Part shown: piece after piece, positions 28,076 through 37,110 of the stretch
How the letters are laid out: each line of letters opens with the position of its first letter
How positions within the stretch are numbered: the stretch's first letter is position 1
Source of the DNA: an uncultured Pseudovibrio sp.
GTDB taxonomy: Bacteria; Pseudomonadota; Alphaproteobacteria; Rhizobiales; Stappiaceae
Direction of reading: 5' to 3'
Length of the DNA: 64,000 bases
NCBI GenBank assembly: GCA_947496145.1
Contig: CANMBS010000001.1
Span: 248,001 to 312,000 of the forward strand
Notes under the pieces: generated by a model
Told to the model about the DNA's origin: nothing
The model's database searches: none
The model's input: the letters and a program-made list of their open reading frames with translations, nothing else
Program-made: the position numbers and the translations under genes

Positions 28076-29023
28076 ATGTCGGTGCGCGTATTCATTGATG
28101 GAGAAGCCGGAACGACGGGTCTGCAGATCCGAGAGCGTCTGGCTGGTCGCCGCGACATTGAAACCCTCAGTATTGCTCCGGAACGCCGTAAGGAGCTGGC
28201 AGCACGCGCGGAGCTTTTGAATACTGCCGATGTTGCGATTTTGTGCCTGCCAGATGCGGCCGCATTGGAAAGCGTTTCTCTGATTGAGAATGACAGCACC
28301 CGCGTGATTGATGCATCCTCCGCTCACCGTGTGAACCCGGACTGGGCCTATGGCTTTGCTGAGATGACGAAGGATCAGGCCGATGTGATCTCCAAGGCGC
28401 GCTTTGTCTCTAATCCGGGGTGTTATCCGCAAGGATTTATTGCAATCGTGCGGCCTCTGCTGGAAGCTGGTCTTATTCCATCTACGCATGCCCTCACCGT
28501 GAATGCGATTTCCGGGTACTCTGGCGGTGGCCGTCAAATGATCGAAAAATACGAGCAAGCAGAAAAGACTTCGCCTTACTGGCCTTATGGATTGCAGTTT
28601 GGACACAAGCATCTGCCTGAAATGCAACTTTACGCCGATCTAGCTCATGCACCATTGTTCCAGCCTGCGGTTGGCAACTACGCTCAGGGTATGATGACCT
28701 TTGTGCCTTTGCAGCTTGGGCAGCTTCGTAACGCACCAAAAGGTAAAGACCTTCATGGTGTCCTTGCTGACCATTTCTCCGGCATCACAGGTGACGTGGA
28801 AGTGGCTTCATTTGAGAGCGTGAATGCAATTGAAGATCTAAGCCCTGAAATGTTCAACGGCACCAACAAAATGCAGTTGCACGTGTTTGCCAATGATGAT
28901 CGTCATCAAGCTCTGCTGGTTGCTGTTTACGACAACCTTGGCAAAGGAGCTTCAGGGGCAGCCGTCCAAAACCTGAATATTATGATGGGCCTGAACGAGA
29001 GCATCGATCTCGCTGTCGCCTAA
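28076..29023 (+). CDS. argC: N-acetyl-gamma-glutamyl-phosphate reductase
   Basis: The 315-aa enzyme makes the third arginine-synthesis step. VFIDGEAGTTGLQIRERLAG is the nucleotide-binding start, the catalytic Cys is in FVSNPGCYPQGFIA, and NAISGYSGGGRQMIEKYE is the substrate block. The ~310-aa length and EAGTTG sequence mark the second AGPR subtype. AAGGAG lies seven bases before the ATG at 28076; the longer upstream extension is not supported. Confidence 0.95.
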   Translation: MSVRVFIDGEAGTTGLQIRERLAGRRDIETLSIAPERRKELAARAELLNTADVAILCLPDAAALESVSLIENDSTRVIDASSAHRVNPDWAYGFAEMTKDQADVISKARFVSNPGCYPQGFIAIVRPLLEAGLIPSTHALTVNAISGYSGGGRQMIEKYEQAEKTSPYWPYGLQFGHKHLPEMQLYADLAHAPLFQPAVGNYAQGMMTFVPLQLGQLRNAPKGKDLHGVLADHFSGITGDVEVASFESVNAIEDLSPEMFNGTNKMQLHVFANDDRHQALLVAVYDNLGKGASGAAVQNLNIMMGLNESIDLAVA

Positions 29024-29063
29024 CAAAAATTAGAGAATTCCAGAGATCCGAGGAGAGTATTCC

Positions 29064-29669
29064 ATGGAAAAGTTTACAGTACTTACAGGCGTTGCAGCGC
29101 CATTGCCGCTGGTCAATATCGACACGGACATGATCATCCCGAAGCAGTTTCTGAAAACCATTAAACGCTCCGGTCTTGGTACAGCTCTTTTCCATGAGAT
29201 GCGCACCAATGATGATGGCTCCAGGAATGAAGAGTTTGTTCTGAACAAGCCAAGCTACGAAAAAGCTCAGATTCTCGTTGCTGGCGATAACTTTGGCTGT
29301 GGTTCCTCCCGTGAACACGCACCATGGGCGCTGCTGGACTTCGGTATCCGCTGTGTGATTTCCACCAGCTTTGCGGATATCTTCTACAACAACTGCTTCA
29401 AAAACGGCATTCTGCCGATCATCGTGAGTCAGGAAGATCTCGATAAGCTCATGGATGATGCGTCCCGGGGTGCTAATGCTACGCTAACCGTTGATCTGGA
29501 AGCGCAGGAAGTTCGCGGACCAGATGGTGGATCAATCAAGTTTGATCTGGACCCACACCGCAAGCATTGCCTGCTGAATGGTCTTGATGATATCGGCCAG
29601 ACTTTTGAAAAGACCGAACACATCGACAGCTATGAAAGCAAGCTGAAACTGAGCCATCCCTGGCATTAA
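29064..29669 (+). CDS. leuD: 3-isopropylmalate dehydratase small subunit
   Basis: The 201-aa swivelling-domain subunit pairs with Leu[21 protein letters not shown] is the N-terminal hallmark and [16 protein letters not shown] the substrate-binding loop. The leuC and leuB genes are not in the window, as in many alphaproteobacteria where leuC is elsewhere. It lies 40 bp after argC on the same strand, with GAGGAGAG upstream. Confidence 0.96.
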   Translation: MEKFTVLTGVAAPLPLVNIDTDMIIPKQFLKTIKRSGLGTALFHEMRTNDDGSRNEEFVLNKPSYEKAQILVAGDNFGCGSSREHAPWALLDFGIRCVISTSFADIFYNNCFKNGILPIIVSQEDLDKLMDDASRGANATLTVDLEAQEVRGPDGGSIKFDLDPHRKHCLLNGLDDIGQTFEKTEHIDSYESKLKLSHPWH

Positions 29670-29694
29670 TCCAGTTTTCAATAACTGATAAGAC

Positions 29695-29728
29695 AAAGGG
29701 CGCTGCTGCTACAGCGCCCTTTCTTTTT
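29695..29728 (+). terminator. Rho-independent terminator after leuD
   Basis: AAAGGGCGCTG (29695-29705) and CAGCGCCCTTT (29712-29722) are perfect arms followed by CTTTTT. Confidence 0.93.
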
Positions 29729-29995
29729 GCCTGTCAGGCTTGGGAGTTGTCAGAGATGACAGCCTTGAGACAGGCTAGTGGTAACTGCTTTGCAGTTTGG
29801 CGTATCCTTATCCGAAACGAGCGTTCCTGTTTCGGGGGACACTTTAATGCAGGTTGAAAGTCTGGTCCGTCTTTCACCCCGAACTAACACTATGTTTTCT
29901 CAGTCATTTTCCTCCACATGCAGGTAGAACTCACGGGGTCAGGCGCTGTCTTGAGCTCCTTCTGGTCTTAAAACAGCTCATCTTACAGACTGTAT
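29729..29995. other. Spacer with a decayed palindrome
   Basis: No gene is seen between the leuD terminator and the minus-strand LysE gene. GCGTATCCTTATCCGAAAC followed by GTTTCGG at about 29800-29836 resembles a worn copy of the palindrome at 52249-52293 and 59854-59898. Confidence 0.4.
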
Positions 29996-30619
29996 TTAAG
30001 CCATATCAGAGAGCACCATGGAAACACCGACAGCAAAGACGCACATGCTTGCGAGCATTGAAATGCGCTTTCCATTGTTGCTGTTTGCCAGCCAAAGACG
30101 TGCGGGGCCGGACACTAAGCTGCCAACACCGTAATAGACAATCAGGCAAAGCGTGCTGGAGACCATGCCGAAAACGAGGGCGTAGACCCAAAACGGCATT
30201 GCCTCAGGCAGGTAGAACTGCGGTAACAGGGAAAAGTAAAACAACATGCCCTTCGGGTTTAACAGGCTGGTCATGAACCCGAATTTTAAGTCATTGGTTT
30301 CAGTGGTTTCTTGCAGTTTTTCGCCTGAGGTCCACATGCCATCTGCGAAGAACAGGCGGTAGGCCAGGTACATGAGATAGGCCAGTCCCACATAACGCAT
30401 GGCCTGAAACAAACGCGGCTCTGCCATCAGGACGGACTGAAAACCAGCGGCGACCAAAACTGTGAAAACTAAATAGCCGGCAGAAATGCCGAGAGAGGCC
30501 TTCAATGCAGCAGGCCTGCCACTCGCCAATGCTCGACTGGTGACATAAAGCATATCAGGACCGGGTACGATGATCAGACTTAGGCTGGTCATCAGAAACA
30601 GAAGTGTATTTGTTGCCAT
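29996..30619 (-). CDS. LysE/RhtB-family amino-acid exporter
   Basis: The 207-aa protein has six membrane segments and the family motif LSLIIVPGPDMLYVTSRALA near the N-terminus, followed by GRPAALKASLGISAGYLVF, and NPKGMLFYFSLLPQF after the charged loop. RhtB-type exporters expel amino acids or their analogues. The Lrp-type regulator gene starts 90 bp away on the opposite strand, the common regulator-exporter pair. No strong ribosome-binding site is visible. Confidence 0.9.
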   Translation of the reverse strand: MATNTLLFLMTSLSLIIVPGPDMLYVTSRALASGRPAALKASLGISAGYLVFTVLVAAGFQSVLMAEPRLFQAMRYVGLAYLMYLAYRLFFADGMWTSGEKLQETTETNDLKFGFMTSLLNPKGMLFYFSLLPQFYLPEAMPFWVYALVFGMVSSTLCLIVYYGVGSLVSGPARLWLANSNNGKRISMLASMCVFAVGVSMVLSDMA

Positions 30620-30709
30620 GAGGGTAATTCGACGCAGGGGGTTTTATTCTTAACTTGCTCCGAATATACTCCGGCCCTCGACTTCAGAATATCGAATTAA
30701 TTACGAATT

Positions 30710-31186
30710 ATGGCTCAGACAACGCACTTAGACCGAACAGACTTCGCTATATTGGAAATTTTGCAGAATAATGCACTTGTTCCTAACAAACAGATCGCTG
30801 CTCAGGTTCACCTGAGTCCTTCTGCTTGTCACGAACGTATCAAGCGATTGAAAGACAGCGGGATTTTGCAGAGCAGTCATGCTGTTGTGGCCCCCAAAGT
30901 CTACGGCGTTGACTTTGAAGCTATGTTTTTTATCCAGCTTGTCAGACATGAAGCCCTTCTGGTTGAGGAATTCATGCAGGAAGTGAGTAGCTTGCCGGAA
31001 GTTAAGTCTGTTGCGCTTATTAGTGGTGTTTACGATATTGTCGCTCACTTACGAGTACGCGGCATCGATCACCTGAAGACTCTCGCCTTTGAAAAATTCA
31101 CAAGACGGACCTTTATCACGAAGATTGAGAGCTCAATTATCTATGATTTTAAAGAGAGTCGCGTGCAAAAGAACTTGAAGGACTAA
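30710..31186 (+). CDS. Lrp/AsnC-family transcriptional regulator
   Basis: The 158-aa regulator has an N-terminal winged helix (TDFAILEILQNNALVPNKQI, then HLSPSACHERIKRLKDSGIL) and a C-terminal RAM ligand-sensing domain (VKSVALISGVYDIVAHLRVR). It probably controls the divergent LysE-type exporter in response to an amino acid. The 90-bp gap holds AT-rich repeats (GAATAT twice, then GAATTAATTACGAATTA) suitable for Lrp-type binding. Confidence 0.9.
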   Translation: MAQTTHLDRTDFAILEILQNNALVPNKQIAAQVHLSPSACHERIKRLKDSGILQSSHAVVAPKVYGVDFEAMFFIQLVRHEALLVEEFMQEVSSLPEVKSVALISGVYDIVAHLRVRGIDHLKTLAFEKFTRRTFITKIESSIIYDFKESRVQKNLKD

Positions 31187-31198
31187 AACGTAAGCGTT

Positions 31199-31705
31199 TT
31201 AACGGCGCTTGCTTTCCACGTCCTGTTTATGGCGTTCGTTCAGAACTTCAACTTCGTCCAGTCTTCGTCCGACACGAGCAAGTGCAGTCGCAGCGGCAGT
31301 GAACTCACTGGCTTTATCCAGATAAAGTCTTTGAGCCGTTTTGGGGAATTCCTGAAGCATACGAGAGAATAAGGCGCGGCGAATGCGGATCAGCTCGCAG
31401 TCTTCCAGAGCCACAGCCCGGGCGGGGCGTTTGCCTTCTGCCATCAGCGCATTTTCACCGAACAGAGTGCCCGGACCATATGTACCGTGAGGGCGAGATT
31501 CCCGCCCCATGCCGGTTTCCAGCTGAACCTTGCCAATTGTCAGGACAATGCCACCGTCTGCCCGCTCTCCTTCATTAAAGACTGTCCCCCCTTTGGACAC
31601 CTGCATGGTTTCCGCACTGAAAGCGAGCAGGCGTAACTGATCCTCGGTAAATTTGGCGAGGAGCGGGACACGTCTTAAAATGTCGATATCGCGGGCTAGA
31701 CTCAT
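31199..31705 (-). CDS. Cyclic nucleotide-binding-domain protein without DNA-binding domain
   Basis: The 168-aa protein carries one CNBD: RRVPLLAKFTEDQLRLLAF, then FNEGERADGGIVLTIGKVQL, the phosphate-binding cassette LFGENALMAEGKRPARAVAL, and a C-terminal helical tail ending in a charged KQDVESKRR. There is no Crp-type helix-turn-helix, so it is more likely an adaptor than a transcription factor. It starts 25 bp after the CenR-like gene on the same strand, so the two are probably cotranscribed. Confidence 0.82.
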   Translation of the reverse strand: MSLARDIDILRRVPLLAKFTEDQLRLLAFSAETMQVSKGGTVFNEGERADGGIVLTIGKVQLETGMGRESRPHGTYGPGTLFGENALMAEGKRPARAVALEDCELIRIRRALFSRMLQEFPKTAQRLYLDKASEFTAAATALARVGRRLDEVEVLNERHKQDVESKRR

Positions 31706-31730
31706 AGGCTCTGGATTAGCTGTTTATGCC

Positions 31731-32414
31731 TCATGGCACAAGCTTATATCCACCGGCTTCTGTCACCAAAAGCTCTGCATTGGACGGGTCGCGTTCGATT
31801 TTCTGGCGCAAGCGATAGATGTGAGTTTCCAGCGTGTGTGTGGTTACGCCAGAATTGTACCCCCAGACTTCATGAAGCAACACATCGCGCGTGACCGGTT
31901 TTTCACCAGCACGATACAGGAATTTCAGAATTGAGGTTTCTTTCTCAGTCAGGCGGACTTTCGCACCGCTCTCATCCTGCATGGATTTAGCGGCAGGCTG
32001 GAAGGAGTAACGACCAATTGAGAATACAGCATCTTCGCTTTGCTCATGCTGGCGTAAGTGAGCGCGAATACGGGCAAGAAGCACAGCAAACTTGAATGGC
32101 TTAGTGACGTAATCGTTTGCGCCAGCTTCCAGGCCAAGGATAGTGTCACTGTCGGTATCATGGCCCGTGAGCATGATTACAGGTGCGGCAAAACCAGCTT
32201 TGCGCAGAAGTTTCACGGCTTCGCGACCATCGATATCAGGCAGGCCAACATCCATCAGGACAAGATCAAAATGCTCCAGCTTGGCAATTTTGATGCCTGA
32301 TGCAGCATTCTCAGCCTGAGCGGTTTCAAACTCGTCATAGAGCGACAGCTGCTCTACCAGTGCTTCGCGCAGGTCGTTATCGTCGTCTACAATCAGAATT
32401 CTGCGTGCGGTCAT
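31731..32414 (-). CDS. cenR: CenR-like OmpR-family response regulator
   Basis: The 227-aa regulator has a receiver domain (RILIVDDDNDLREALVEQL; acceptor Asp in DLVLMDVGLPDIDGREAVKL; YVTKPF) and an OmpR-type winged helix (LTEKETSILKFLYRAGEKPV, VWGYNSGVTTHTLETHIYRL). LVEQLSLYDEF and the nearly invariant DNA-binding half match my memory of alphaproteobacterial CenR, an essential envelope regulator. No kinase gene is adjacent. The ATG at 32414 is used; a TTG 12 bases earlier is possible. Confidence 0.78.
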   Translation of the reverse strand: MTARRILIVDDDNDLREALVEQLSLYDEFETAQAENAASGIKIAKLEHFDLVLMDVGLPDIDGREAVKLLRKAGFAAPVIMLTGHDTDSDTILGLEAGANDYVTKPFKFAVLLARIRAHLRQHEQSEDAVFSIGRYSFQPAAKSMQDESGAKVRLTEKETSILKFLYRAGEKPVTRDVLLHEVWGYNSGVTTHTLETHIYRLRQKIERDPSNAELLVTEAGGYKLVP

Positions 32415-32608
32415 TTTCTCACCCAATCACCTATACGGTGTTAGCTTATAACAAATCTCAGATAAATTCATGAAGGGTTGTCGAAGAAAAGGCGAGCAAA
32501 AACATGGAAATTCTCAAAGTTTTTCGTAAAATCTAGTTCACGTGGAAGTGAGCCCCGCTTTATTCAGAAAGCTCTTTCTATGGATTTTAGTTAGTTACAG
32601 GTGTCTGC

Positions 32609-33181
32609 ATGCTTCCCCTTGCCGTTCCAACGCCCTGCGCAAAGCTGAATAAAAAGACCCAAAAAACGCTATTTGTGCGGCATACAGGTGATGACCCACA
32701 TACGGGTACTCTTAATCTCGGCCCGGTAACATTTGCGTGTGCACTCGGTCGCTCTGGTCTGACGCATACAAAGCACGAAGGTGATGGAGCTACGCCAATC
32801 GGGCGTTTTGAACTGCTGAATGTGTATTACCGCGCGGATCGGGGACCCTGCCCAATAACATATTTGCCAGTCTCCCCTCTCGCTCCAAGCGATGGGTGGT
32901 GTGATTCTCCGCTGGATTCACTTTACAACAGACCGGTAGACCTGCCCTTTAAACCCAATCACGAAAAAATGTGGCGCGATGACCGGCTTTACGACATTGT
33001 TGTTGTCTTAAACCAGAATATGTTTCCAGCAATACCGGGAGAGGGCAGCGCGATCTTTTTCCATGTGGCGCGAGAAGGCTTTTTGCCAACTGAAGGATGC
33101 GTTGCCGTTTACCCTGAAGTGATGCGCGAAATCCTTAAGGAAATGGCACCGGGGGATGTGCTGGAAGTTTGCGCAGATTAG
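32609..33181 (+). CDS. L,D-transpeptidase (YkuD) family protein
   Basis: The 190-aa protein carries the YkuD catalytic signature: His in AIFFHVAREGFLPTEGCVAV with the nucleophile Cys in the T-E-G-C segment, and an earlier GDGATPIGRFEL. It is the short COG3786-like form. No signal peptide is obvious, so the route to the periplasm is unclear. Such enzymes make or attach 3-3 peptidoglycan crosslinks or envelope proteins. It is divergent from the CenR-like gene, which suits envelope regulation. Confidence 0.85.
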   Translation: MLPLAVPTPCAKLNKKTQKTLFVRHTGDDPHTGTLNLGPVTFACALGRSGLTHTKHEGDGATPIGRFELLNVYYRADRGPCPITYLPVSPLAPSDGWCDSPLDSLYNRPVDLPFKPNHEKMWRDDRLYDIVVVLNQNMFPAIPGEGSAIFFHVAREGFLPTEGCVAVYPEVMREILKEMAPGDVLEVCAD

Positions 33182-33333
33182 TGCAACACATACCTTGTAT
33201 CTAAACAGTACTTTGAAACTGGCTTTACAATTGCCTGACGTGACGTGCTCGCTGTGTTTTCTCTAGTAATTCAGCGCAATTTCATCCATATAGTGCAGCT
33301 TAGATTACTATTGGTATTGGTGGACGCGATTTG

Positions 33334-34239
33334 ATGGTTGATACGCAAGTTCCCTTTTTGAAAATGAACGGTCTTGGCAATGATTTCGTGGTGTTTGACA
33401 GCCGCGAGAAAAAGGTTGCCTTAACTCCGGCGCAAATTGTCGCTATCGGAGACCGTGAAAAGGGAATTGGCTTTGACCAGATGGTCACTGTTGAGCCGTC
33501 ATCTTCTGATGCATATGCCTTTATGCGCATCCATAACAGGGACGGCAGTGAGGTAGATGCTTGCGGTAACGCAACGCGCTGCATTGGCCGTCTGCTAATG
33601 GGTGAAGCGAGCACACCAAGCATTGCTATTCAGACAAATGCCGGTTTACTCATTGCACATGCTTCTGAAAGTGCAACGCTGATAAGTGTTGATATGGGCG
33701 TACCCCGCTTTGAGTGGAACCAGATTCCGCTGGCAGAAGAGTTTGCTGATACCCGTGCAATTGAGCTGCAAGTGGGGCCAATTGATGCGCCGGTTCTACA
33801 TTCGCCAAGTGTTGTGAATGTTGGCAATCCGCATGCGATCTTCTGGGTGGATGATATAGAGGCCCACGATCTGGCGCGGTTTGGGCCACTACTTGAGTGC
33901 CATCCGATGTTCCCTGAAAAGGCGAATATCTCCCTTGCTCAGATTATCGGCGAAAACGAAATTCGCATGAAGGTCTGGGAACGTGGTGCTGGTTTGACAC
34001 GAGCCTGTGGCACGGGTGCCTGTGCAGTAGGTGTTTCAGCCGCCAGAACCGGGCGGACAGGACATAAATGCACCGTGCATCTGCCGGGAGGACCACTGGG
34101 GATTGAGTGGCGTGAGGATAACGGCCACATCATGATGACCGGTGAAACTGCAATCGAATTTGAGGGGCTACTGGATTTGACCACCCTCACCTACACAAAG
34201 ACCGCAGCGGGGGACGCGGCAATGGAGCCAACGAAGTGA
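33334..34239 (+). CDS. dapF: Diaminopimelate epimerase
   Basis: The 301-aa enzyme interconverts LL- and meso-DAP for lysine and peptidoglycan. Both catalytic cysteines are present: EVDACGNATRCIGRLL and GLTRACGTGACAVGVSAA. FLKMNGLGNDFVVFD is the canonical start. The ATG at 33334 is chosen over a TTG immediately before it. The stop overlaps the mtaB start (GTGA), so translation is probably coupled. Confidence 0.96.
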   Translation: MVDTQVPFLKMNGLGNDFVVFDSREKKVALTPAQIVAIGDREKGIGFDQMVTVEPSSSDAYAFMRIHNRDGSEVDACGNATRCIGRLLMGEASTPSIAIQTNAGLLIAHASESATLISVDMGVPRFEWNQIPLAEEFADTRAIELQVGPIDAPVLHSPSVVNVGNPHAIFWVDDIEAHDLARFGPLLECHPMFPEKANISLAQIIGENEIRMKVWERGAGLTRACGTGACAVGVSAARTGRTGHKCTVHLPGGPLGIEWREDNGHIMMTGETAIEFEGLLDLTTLTYTKTAAGDAAMEPTK

Positions 34240-35504
34240 GCATTGATGTTGTGACATTCGGCTGCCGGCTTAATGCATATGAGTCGGAAGTGATGAAGCG
34301 CGAAGCAGAGGCTGCGGGCCTGAAAGATGCTGTGCTGATCAACACGTGTGCCGTGACCAACGAAGCCGTCCGCCAGGCACGACAGACCATTCGCAAAACG
34401 CGCCGGGAAAACCCGGATGCGCGTATCATCGTAACCGGATGTGCAGCACAGACAGAGTCTGAAACCTTTGCTGAAATGGGTGAAGTGGATCTGGTTCTTG
34501 GTAACAGTGAAAAACTGGAGCGCGCCTCATATGGCCGTGTCGCTCAGTTTGGCATTGAAGAAACCGAGAAAGTGCGCGTCAACGACATCATGAGCGTGCG
34601 CGAAACTGCGGGTCACCTGATCGATGGACTTGAGGGCCGCTCCCGTGCGTTTGTGCAGGTTCAGAATGGTTGTGATCACCGTTGTACTTTCTGCATCATT
34701 CCTTATGGTCGTGGTAATTCCCGGTCAGTTCCTATGGGTGTGGTGATTGATCAGATCAAACGCCTTGTCGATAACGGTTATGGCGAGATTGTTCTGACTG
34801 GCGTTGACATTACCTCATATGGCGCAGACCTGCCGGGCGAACCAAAGCTGGGCACACTATGCTCCAAAATTTTGAAACTTGTGCCAGATCTTAAGCGCCT
34901 GCGTCTGTCTTCCATTGACAGCATTGAAGCTGATGAAGAACTGATGGATGTGATCGCACATGATCATCGCTTAATGTCACATCTGCATCTTTCTTTGCAG
35001 GCTGGTGACAACATGATCCTGAAGCGCATGAAGCGTCGTCATTCTCGCGAGGATACCATCCGGTTTTGTGAAGATGTACGCAAGATGCGCCCTGATGTTG
35101 TGTTTGGTGCTGATATTATTGCCGGTTTCCCGACTGAGACCGACGAGATGTTTGAAAACACCCTGCGCATTGTTGATGAGTGTGGCCTGACGCACCTGCA
35201 TGTTTTCCCATTTTCTCCTCGTCCCGGCACACCAGCAGCACGTATGCCGCAACTTGATCGTTCAATCATCAAAGAGCGCGCTGCACGCCTGCGTGCCAAA
35301 GGGCAGGACGCTCTGATTGCTCACCTGCGGGCTGAAGTAGGCAAAAAACGCGAAATTCTGATTGAGCGTGAGGGACTTGGCCGAACTGAGCAGTTTACTC
35401 AGGTTGAACTTGATGCAAATGTGGCAGGGAGTCTTGTTTCTGCACGCATAACAGGGCATACCGAGAGACATCTGATTGCTGAGCCAATTGGCAAGGCAGC
35501 TTAA
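34236..35504 (+). CDS. mtaB: tRNA t6A37 methylthiotransferase
   Basis: The 422-aa radical-SAM enzyme converts t6A37 to ms2t6A37. The UPF0004 domain holds three Cys (TFGCRLNAYES, NTCAVTNEAVRQAR, VTGCAAQTES); the radical-SAM cluster is QNGCDHRCTFCIIPYGRGNS. A TRAM-like region closes the protein. It starts with GTG and overlaps dapF by four bases. The order dapF-mtaB-ftsY is typical of alphaproteobacteria. Confidence 0.95.
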   Translation: MSIDVVTFGCRLNAYESEVMKREAEAAGLKDAVLINTCAVTNEAVRQARQTIRKTRRENPDARIIVTGCAAQTESETFAEMGEVDLVLGNSEKLERASYGRVAQFGIEETEKVRVNDIMSVRETAGHLIDGLEGRSRAFVQVQNGCDHRCTFCIIPYGRGNSRSVPMGVVIDQIKRLVDNGYGEIVLTGVDITSYGADLPGEPKLGTLCSKILKLVPDLKRLRLSSIDSIEADEELMDVIAHDHRLMSHLHLSLQAGDNMILKRMKRRHSREDTIRFCEDVRKMRPDVVFGADIIAGFPTETDEMFENTLRIVDECGLTHLHVFPFSPRPGTPAARMPQLDRSIIKERAARLRAKGQDALIAHLRAEVGKKREILIEREGLGRTEQFTQVELDANVAGSLVSARITGHTERHLIAEPIGKAA

Positions 35505-35534
35505 GCGTTTACATTTCAAGGGTATCTTTCCAGC

Positions 35535-37070
35535 ATGAGCGAGAAGAAGCGCGGTTTTTTCAGTCGTCTGTTTGGCGGTTCCTCAGAGGAAACAGAAAGC
35601 CAGCAGGAGCAAAAAGCTCCTGATAGCGCAGAGCTGCGTGAGTCACTGGAAGGGGTTCAATCAGTCCCGCTGGATTCTGTAGTCGGCCTTGAGGAAACAG
35701 CTGAAGCTGTCGCTGATGAAACCCTTGATCTGGAAAATCCAGCGCTTGCCGACGAAAAGGACATCTCTCAACACTCGGAAGCTGCTGAGAAACCAAATGA
35801 TTTATCTTCTGATGAACTCAAGGTTGCCGAGGAAACTGCTTATCTGGACAATGATGATCTGGCTGAAGACGTTTCAGCAGACTCTGAGCCAGAGCAGGAT
35901 ACACTAAAGACCGCTGACGCCACAAACACCGGACACGTTTCTGAGGAACCTGAGGATGAAGAACCCGCTTGCACAGTTGCGATCACAGAAGCATCAGGAG
36001 CAGCGGAAGGAACAGCAGAAGCTGGAAGCTCTGAAAGCCTTCGGAGAGACACAGCACGAGGAGATGCAGAAGGATCTGGAACGGGAGAAGAGGCAGGAGC
36101 GGTTGAACGCACTGAAGAAGCTTCAGAAGATGTTCCCGTCAAGTTAAGCTGGTTCCAGCGCCTTAAAGCTGGCCTTTCCCGCTCGTCCAATGCGTTGACA
36201 GAGGGCATCAGCTCAATCTTCACCAAGCGCAAGCTGGATGCTGATACGCTGGAAGAACTGGAAGACATTCTGATTCAGGCTGATCTGGGTATTGAGACCG
36301 CAATTGCGATCACAGATCGTGTTTCTGATGGTCGTTATGACAAGGAAGTCTCAGGCGAAGAAGTTCGCGCTATTCTGGCAGATGAAATTGAGAATGTCCT
36401 TGAGCCTGTTGCCAAGCCTCTGGACCTTGAGAGTGGGCACAAGCCTCACATCGTTCTGATGGTTGGTGTGAACGGGACTGGTAAAACCACAACAATTGGT
36501 AAGCTTTCCTCCATGCTGCATGAGCAAGGTAAGAAAGTTATGCTTGCTGCTGGTGATACCTTCCGCGCTGCTGCTGTTGAACAGCTGAAGGTTTGGGGTG
36601 AACGCACCGGCGCTGAGGTTGTGGCCCGCGACACCGGGGCAGATGCAGCAGGCCTTGCTTATGATGCTGTCGATACCGCACTTTCCAATGGCACAGATGT
36701 GCTGCTGATCGATACAGCCGGACGCTTGCAGAACAAAGCAGAGCTGATGGATGAACTTGAGAAGATCATCCGCGTGATCCGTAAGCGTGTTCCTGATGCA
36801 CCGCACACTACTCTGCTGACACTTGATGCAACCACCGGACAGAATGCTCTGTCTCAGGTGGAAATTTTCGGCAAGGTAGCTGGCGTCACCGGCCTTGTGA
36901 TGACCAAGCTTGACGGTACGGCCCGCGGCGGCATCCTCGTCGCAATCGCCCGCAAATACGGCTTGCCCGTGCACTTTATCGGCGTTGGTGAAGGCGTAGA
37001 AGATCTTGAACCGTTCTCTGCGAAAGACTTTGCAGAAGCGATTGCGGGCAAGGGTGACGAAGGCAATTGA
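35535..37070 (+). CDS. ftsY: Signal recognition particle receptor FtsY
   Basis: The 511-aa GTPase docks SRP-ribosome complexes at the membrane. A long acidic A domain (1-195) precedes the N domain (LSWFQRLKAGLSRSSNALTE). The G domain has VGVNGTGKTTTIGKL near 312, DTFRAAAVEQLKVWGE, LLIDTAGRLQNKAELMDELE near 390 and MTKLDGTARGGI near 456. The A domain is usual in length, but residues about 140-195 (bases 35956-36130) use many rare-looking codons (GGA, AGA, CGA, ACA), and another frame there reads as a regular charged coiled coil. Confidence 0.96.
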   Translation: MSEKKRGFFSRLFGGSSEETESQQEQKAPDSAELRESLEGVQSVPLDSVVGLEETAEAVADETLDLENPALADEKDISQHSEAAEKPNDLSSDELKVAEETAYLDNDDLAEDVSADSEPEQDTLKTADATNTGHVSEEPEDEEPACTVAITEASGAAEGTAEAGSSESLRRDTARGDAEGSGTGEEAGAVERTEEASEDVPVKLSWFQRLKAGLSRSSNALTEGISSIFTKRKLDADTLEELEDILIQADLGIETAIAITDRVSDGRYDKEVSGEEVRAILADEIENVLEPVAKPLDLESGHKPHIVLMVGVNGTGKTTTIGKLSSMLHEQGKKVMLAAGDTFRAAAVEQLKVWGERTGAEVVARDTGADAAGLAYDAVDTALSNGTDVLLIDTAGRLQNKAELMDELEKIIRVIRKRVPDAPHTTLLTLDATTGQNALSQVEIFGKVAGVTGLVMTKLDGTARGGILVAIARKYGLPVHFIGVGEGVEDLEPFSAKDFAEAIAGKGDEGN

Positions 37071-37110
37071 TGTTGCAAAAAGCTTTGAAAGCGATGCATA
37101 CCAATTTCGC

